DNA of 57,006 nt, from assembly GCA_026386805.1 (NCBI GenBank), contig JAPLMX010000123.1, positions 1 through 57,006 on the forward strand, in the 5' to 3' direction. This document shows positions 53,196 to 57,006 of this stretch, in pieces. The notes below the pieces were generated by a model. It ran no database searches, was not told the origin of the DNA, and saw only the letters and a list, made by a program, of their open reading frames with translations. The stretch comes from Phycisphaerae bacterium. Its GTDB lineage: Bacteria; Planctomycetota; Phycisphaerae; Sedimentisphaerales; Anaerobacaceae. Positions within the stretch are counted from its first letter, which is position 1; every line of letters starts with the position of its first letter. The position numbers and the translations under genes were made by a program.

Positions 53196-54146
53196 ATGAT
53201 GGCAAAAAGCGTTCTTCCAGCCGCCATTGCGCTGTTCGGATTATCTACCCTCTGGGTCCAGGCAAGTGAACCAGCGGCACCCAAGGCCAAAGTCGACAAG
53301 AAGCCTGGACTTTTGCACGAGGTCTATCCCGGTTTGGCTTCGAGCAGTTTGACCTACGCGAAACTGTCTGATCTGCCTGCCGGTGTGATCCTCAAGGCAC
53401 AAGGGCTTACCATCAGTGAAACGGATGTCGCTGCCGAGATGGGCAAAGCACCCCAGGAAATACAGGCCCAGATCAAGAAGAACGCCTTCTTCCTGCTGGA
53501 GAATCTGGCGACACGTCAGCTCCTGGTCCTGCTGGCCAAAGCGAAGGCACCCGAACCGAAGGCGACGGCGGCATCTGACGAGCGTGCGTCAATCCAGCAG
53601 TACCTCAAAGGGCTGGTCGCCAATGTGCAGGTCAGTGATGCGGAAATCGCCAAGTTCTACGAGGAGAACAAGGACGCCTGTGGCGGCGCGACCCTGGACC
53701 AGGTGAAGGACCAGTTGAAACAACTCGTGCTCCAACAGAAGCAACAGAACCTGGTGGATGAGCATGTCCGCACTCTGGGCCAGCGTATGTCCATTGAGGT
53801 CTCCGCAGCCTGGACGAAGGAACAGGCCGTACTGGCCAAAGACAACCCGGTGGACAAGGCCCGGTCCAGCGGCAAGCCCTCGCTGGTGGATTTCGGCTCC
53901 ACCGGCTGCCGTCCGTGTGACATGCTGGCTCCCATCCTGGAGACCCTGAAGGACAAGTACGCCGGCAAAGTGAACGTGCTGTTCATTCACGTCGGTCAGG
54001 AGCAGATCCTGGCCGCGCGGTACGGCATTCAGAGCATTCCCATGCAGTTCTTCTTTGACAAAGACGGCAAAGAGGTGTTCCGTCACGTGGGCTTTTGGCC
54101 ACAGGAGGAGATCGAGAAGAAACTGGCGGAAATCGGGGTCCAATAG
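53196..54146 (+). CDS. Exported SurA-like/thioredoxin-fold protein
   Basis: 316 residues, signal AKSVLPAAIALFGLSTLWVQ. The middle (about 80-220) is helical and charged (AAEMGKAPQEIQAQIKKNAF, VQVSDAEIAKFYEENKDACG) like peptidyl-prolyl isomerase/SurA helices. From about 230 comes a thioredoxin domain with CRPC (LVDFGSTGCRPCDMLAPILE) and cis-Pro (YGIQSIPMQFFFD). It resembles the thioredoxin part of the preceding gene, so the two may be a relay or paralogous oxidoreductases. CcdA, encoded three bases downstream, is the natural electron donor. GAAGGG seven bases before 53196. Confidence 0.8.
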   Translation: MMAKSVLPAAIALFGLSTLWVQASEPAAPKAKVDKKPGLLHEVYPGLASSSLTYAKLSDLPAGVILKAQGLTISETDVAAEMGKAPQEIQAQIKKNAFFLLENLATRQLLVLLAKAKAPEPKATAASDERASIQQYLKGLVANVQVSDAEIAKFYEENKDACGGATLDQVKDQLKQLVLQQKQQNLVDEHVRTLGQRMSIEVSAAWTKEQAVLAKDNPVDKARSSGKPSLVDFGSTGCRPCDMLAPILETLKDKYAGKVNVLFIHVGQEQILAARYGIQSIPMQFFFDKDGKEVFRHVGFWPQEEIEKKLAEIGVQ

Positions 54147-54149
54147 GTC

Positions 54150-54848
54150 ATGGAGCAATTGTTCACAACTCTGACGCACGCGGTTGAGGGCTCGCCTGCT
54201 ATCGCTGTGACAGCGGCTGTCGTGTGGGGGATTCTGAGCATCGTGCTCAGTCCGTGCCATCTGTCCAGTATTCCTCTGATTGTCGGATTCATTGACAAAC
54301 AGGGCCAGATGTCCACGAAGCGGACGTTCGCCATCTCCGCGCTCTTTGCGGGTGGGATTTTGATTACGATTGCGGCCGTGGGCGCTGTCACGGCCGCCGC
54401 CGGCCGGATGATGGGGGACGTGGGACGCTATGGCAACTATTTCGTAGCTGTCATCTTCTTTCTCGTGGGTCTATATCTGCTGGATATTCTGCCGATGCCT
54501 TGGTCAGGCCCCGGCCAGATCGGGATGAAGCGCAAGGGTCTGCTGGCCGCCTTGATCCTTGGCTTGGTCTTCGGCATTGCCTTGGGGCCTTGCACATTTG
54601 CCTACATGGCCCCCATGCTGGGCGTGACGTTCCGAGTCGCGTCCACCAGCCTGCCCTATGGAATCATCCTGCTGGTTGCCTATGGCGTGGGCCACTGCTC
54701 GGTCATCGTCCTGGCAGGCACGAGCACCGAACTGGTCCAGCGCTATCTGAACTGGAGCGAGAAATCCAAGGGCACCACCCTTGTAAAGAAGGTCTGTGGC
54801 GTCCTGGTCATATTGGGCGGGCTCTACCTGATTTACGCTGCCCCGTAA
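54150..54848 (+). CDS. ccdA: CcdA/DsbD-type thiol-disulfide transmembrane transporter
   Basis: 232 residues with six hydrophobic segments. Redox cysteines lie in SIVLSPCHLSSIPLIVGF and IALGPCTFAYMAPML, one in each half, as in CcdA/DsbD. It moves electrons from cytoplasmic thioredoxin across the membrane to exported thioredoxin-fold proteins, here most likely the neighbouring ones. It is placed in the ars run, three bases after the previous stop, rather than in a cytochrome c locus. Confidence 0.9.
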   Translation: MEQLFTTLTHAVEGSPAIAVTAAVVWGILSIVLSPCHLSSIPLIVGFIDKQGQMSTKRTFAISALFAGGILITIAAVGAVTAAAGRMMGDVGRYGNYFVAVIFFLVGLYLLDILPMPWSGPGQIGMKRKGLLAALILGLVFGIALGPCTFAYMAPMLGVTFRVASTSLPYGIILLVAYGVGHCSVIVLAGTSTELVQRYLNWSEKSKGTTLVKKVCGVLVILGGLYLIYAAP

Positions 54849-54925
54849 TGGCAGGCAACCGGTCGTGCCGCAGGACCATACCGTCATAGATGGAGCACAT
54901 CGTTATCATAAAAGGAGGTAGAAGA

Positions 54926-55606
54926 ATGGACAGACGTAAATTCCTGGCAACCACACTCGCAGCGGGTACAGCGGTGTCGGCGACCTCAACTACCGCCATC
55001 GCTCAGGACCGTAAGGCCGTCAAGATTGTGGGCGTATCGTGCAGTCCCCGCAAGGGCAAGACTACAGCGGCCGCACTGAGCATCTGCCTTGAAGCTGCCA
55101 AAGCCGTCGATCCGGGCGTGACCACAGAGATGATCGAACTGGCAGGTCGCAACATCGGCGTTTTCGACCCGGCTAATCCCAAGGCCACCCAGGGTGGTTT
55201 TGCGGACCTCATTGGCGTTCTGTCGGACCCGAACGTGGGCGGCATTGTCATCGGAACGCCGGTCTACTTCGGCAACATGACCTCCCTGTGCAAAGCCTTC
55301 CTCGACCACTGCATGGCTTTTCGCCAGCAGAAATTCGCCTTGGGCAACAAGGTCGCCGGGATCGTCGCCGTCGGTGCCGCCCGCAACGGCGGCCAGGAAC
55401 TGGCGATCCAATCCATCCATGTCGCTCTGCTATGCCAGGAGATGGTTATTATCGGCGACGGCCGGCCCACGGCACATTTCGGAGCCACGCTGGTCAACGA
55501 CGGCAACGATAGCATCAGCGGCGACGAATTCGGCATTTCCACGGCCAAGAACCTCGGCCGCCGCATCGCCGAAGTCGCTCTCAAGCTCGCGCGAACCGGC
55601 ACTTGA
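54926..55606 (+). CDS. Tat-exported flavodoxin/FMN-reductase-like protein
   Basis: 226 residues. MDRRKFLATTLAAGTAVSAT is a twin-arginine signal, fitting export with a bound flavin. The body is a NADPH-dependent FMN reductase/flavodoxin fold: VKIVGVSCSPRKGKTTAAAL (phosphate-binding loop), GGIVIGTPVYFGNMTSLCKA, KVAGIVAVGAARNGGQELAI. Related proteins without Tat signals reduce quinones or organic arsenicals (ArsH-like), so a redox role on metalloid is possible; this is inference. AGGAGG seven bases before 54926. It closes the second cassette; a new promoter follows. Confidence 0.8.
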   Translation: MDRRKFLATTLAAGTAVSATSTTAIAQDRKAVKIVGVSCSPRKGKTTAAALSICLEAAKAVDPGVTTEMIELAGRNIGVFDPANPKATQGGFADLIGVLSDPNVGGIVIGTPVYFGNMTSLCKAFLDHCMAFRQQKFALGNKVAGIVAVGAARNGGQELAIQSIHVALLCQEMVIIGDGRPTAHFGATLVNDGNDSISGDEFGISTAKNLGRRIAEVALKLARTGT

Positions 55607-55625
55607 TGGTGAACAAATTTCGCTG

Positions 55626-55669
55626 TTGACACGTAAGTTCTTCTACAGTACAATTCGTTATATGGCGAA
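55626..55669 (+). promoter_or_regulatory. Promoter and probable operator of arsR-arsC-arsM
   Basis: TTGACA (55626-55631), 17-base spacer, TACAAT (55649-55654): close to the sigma-70 consensus. Directly after it, TTCG-N8-CGAA (55654-55669) is a dyad placed like the operators of the other cassettes but with a different sequence, so this unit probably has its own repressor. Confidence 0.75.
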
Positions 55670-55684
55670 ATATGAAGGATGTGT

Positions 55685-56050
55685 ATGCGTGATGTTCTGG
55701 ATGTGACTAAGGCGTTGGCGGATGGCAGCCGGCTTCGAGTCCTGATGGCGCTCGGGGGCGGCGAGCTGTGCGTCTGTCAGATCGTGGAATTGCTGCAACT
55801 GGCCCCTTCAACAGTCTCCAAGCACATGTCCATCCTGCGGCAGGCCCGGCTGGTGGAGAGCCGCAAGGACGGCCGTTGGATGTACTATCGACTTCCTGAT
55901 CAGGATGCACCGAGAGCCATCGGAGAGGCCATTGCGTGGGTTCAGCGTCATCTGGCACAATCGCCACAGACGCAGCGCGATGCGAAGAAGCTGCAAGAGA
56001 TCCTCGCCATGGATCCGGAGAAACTATGCAAGAGACAAAACGGAAGCTGA
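55685..56050 (+). CDS. arsR: ArsR family arsenic-responsive repressor, cassette 3
   Basis: 121 residues: DVTKALADGSRLRVLMALGG, GELCVCQIVELLQLAPSTVS, KHMSILRQARLVESRKDGRW, MYYRLPDQDAPRAIGE. ELCVCQI is the classic As(III) sensor site in the recognition domain. It is of a different subtype from the other two ArsR proteins and has its own operator-like dyad. ATG 55685 has AAGGA five bases upstream; ATG 55679 is the alternative. The 3' end overlaps arsC by 25 bases. Confidence 0.92.
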   Translation: MRDVLDVTKALADGSRLRVLMALGGGELCVCQIVELLQLAPSTVSKHMSILRQARLVESRKDGRWMYYRLPDQDAPRAIGEAIAWVQRHLAQSPQTQRDAKKLQEILAMDPEKLCKRQNGS

Positions 56051-56478
56051 AGGTGTTGTTTTTGTGCACGGGCAACTCGTGCCGGAGCCAGATGGCCGAG
56101 GGCTGGGCGAGGCGCCTCAAGGGCGATGAGATCGAAGCCTATTCGGCGGGCATCGAGCCGCACGGACTCGATCCCAAGGCTGTCCAAGTCATGGCCGAAG
56201 CCGGCGTCGATCTCTGCGGCCATCGCTCCAAGCACCTCGACGAGGTCAAGCACATTGCCTTCGACTACATCGTGACCGTCTGCGACCAGGCCCATGAATC
56301 ATGCCCCCTGTTTCCGGGCAAGACGAAGGTGATTCACGCCGGGTTCGACGATCCGCCCAAGTTGGCCGAGAACAGCGAGAGCGAGGAAGAGGCACTCAAC
56401 CATTACCGGCGGGTGCGGGATGAGATCAGAACGTTCGTTGAAAAGGACTTGGGAAAGGGGTTGGAAAATGGTCGATGA
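56026..56478 (+). CDS. arsC: Arsenate reductase, low-molecular-weight phosphatase type
   Basis: 150 residues: VLFLCTGNSCRSQMAEGWAR carries the C-x5-R-S P-loop, followed by YSAGIEPHGLDPKAVQVMAE, YIVTVCDQAHESCPLFPGKT (the two resolving-type cysteines) and HAGFDDPP. It reduces arsenate to arsenite using thioredoxin. GGAG five bases before the ATG; it overlaps the arsR end by 25 bases and arsM by 11, indicating tight translational coupling. Confidence 0.94.
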   Translation: MQETKRKLKVLFLCTGNSCRSQMAEGWARRLKGDEIEAYSAGIEPHGLDPKAVQVMAEAGVDLCGHRSKHLDEVKHIAFDYIVTVCDQAHESCPLFPGKTKVIHAGFDDPPKLAENSESEEEALNHYRRVRDEIRTFVEKDLGKGLENGR

Positions 56479-57006
56479 TTCCGGTGCGGACAAGAAGGAG
56501 CGAATCCGGGAAACGGTCCGTGAGGGCTATGGCAAGATCGCGAAGACGGGGGGCACCTGCGGCTCAGCATCGTGCTGTGGTTCGGGAACAGCCAAGCAGG
56601 TGGCCCACGTCGTTGGATACAGCGACGCGGACCTCGCCGCACTGCCGGAGGGGGCCAATATGGGCCTTTCCTGCGGGAACCCGACGGCTTTGGCCTCGCT
56701 CAAGGCGGGCGAGGTGGTCCTGGACCTGGGTAGTGGCGGCGGTTTCGACGTGTTCATCGCGGGACAAAAAGTCGGCCCGGCCGGGCGGGTGATCGGCGTG
56801 GATATGACACCCGACATGGTGAGCAAGGCACGACATGGCATATCGGCATACAAGGAGCGCACCAGACTCGACAACGTCGAGTTCCGGCTGGGCGAGATCG
56901 AGCACCTACCCGTGATCGACGCCAGCGTGGACGTGGTGATCTCGAACTGCGTGCTGAACCTTTCGCCGGACACGCCACAGGTCTGGCACGAGATCGGGCG
57001 GGTGCT
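56468..57006 (+). CDS. arsM: Arsenite methyltransferase (cut by window edge)
   Basis: The first 179 residues of an ArsM: GGTCGSASCCGSG near the N-terminus, GLSCGNPTALASLKAGEVVL with the first conserved substrate Cys, the SAM-binding DLGSGGGFDVFIAGQKVGP, VDMTPDMV, and the second conserved Cys in VVISNCVLNLSPD. It methylates As(III) to methyl- and dimethyl-arsenicals with SAM and thiols. The third As-binding cysteine region is beyond the right edge. ATG 56468 overlaps the arsC stop by 11 bases. Confidence 0.93.
   Translation, partial: MVDDSGADKKERIRETVREGYGKIAKTGGTCGSASCCGSGTAKQVAHVVGYSDADLAALPEGANMGLSCGNPTALASLKAGEVVLDLGSGGGFDVFIAGQKVGPAGRVIGVDMTPDMVSKARHGISAYKERTRLDNVEFRLGEIEHLPVIDASVDVVISNCVLNLSPDTPQVWHEIGRV

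Overview
This window looks like a chromosome segment of a planctomycete, most likely of the Phycisphaerae. The basis is GC-rich DNA, large secreted LamG/discoidin proteins, a PEP-CTERM-like tail (VPVPGAVLLG then RLKRK), an anaerobic sulfatase-maturating enzyme, many secreted glycosidases, Tat-exported sugar isomerase-like proteins, and a heavy load of palindromic intergenic repeats. This is inference from content; there is no rRNA or other phylogenetic marker in the window.

Layout. (1) 1-2079, minus strand: a nitrogen operon amtB-glnK-glnA (glnA runs off the left edge) with a candidate sigma-54 promoter. (2) 2577-18382, mostly minus strand: a saccharolytic and secretory block with a Tat-exported TIM-barrel protein, anSME, a heparinase-like lyase, a GH39-like glycosidase, a secreted protein with phosphohistidine-swivel and dikinase-like ATP-binding domains, a PKD-type protein, a double zinc-ribbon protein, a PEP-CTERM-like protein and a GH3 beta-glucosidase lipoprotein. 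(3) 18734-22362, plus strand: a CxxCH-containing TolB-like protein overlapping a DUF6057-like membrane protein. (4) 23064-32099: three tandem paralogous LamG/discoidin proteins of about 960 residues, each followed by a near-identical terminator. Next come a papain-like protease with LGFP repeats and a frameshifted LamG tail (32382-34392) and a GH5-like glycosidase. (5) 36477-46674: a SWIM-SNF2 helicase, a secreted propeller-like protein, a truncated deoC running antisense into its neighbour, an isomerase/oxidoreductase pair, a GxxExxY remnant, an EamA transporter coupled to lpxB, and a small membrane protein. (6) 46865-57006, plus strand: an arsenic/metalloid island with two ArsR-permease cassettes carrying near-identical promoter-operator DNA, a run of thioredoxin-fold and cysteine-rich proteins, a CcdA-like transporter, a Tat-exported flavodoxin-like protein, then arsR-arsC-arsM (arsM cut by the right edge).

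The ars island is the most coherent system. ArsR repressors would sense metalloid, the ArsP_1-type permeases would export it, ArsC would reduce arsenate and ArsM would methylate arsenite. The genes between (77-residue thioredoxin, DGC protein, ArsF-like lipoprotein, two large exported thioredoxin-fold proteins, CcdA, flavodoxin) look like a trans-envelope thiol relay dedicated to metalloid chemistry. One of them, at 51876-53162, is a thioredoxin fused to cysteine-rich segments that I do not recognise.

The second theme is palindromic repeats. At least seven families sit between genes, and three copies lie inside reading frames (anSME, and two in the DUF6057-like gene) without breaking them.
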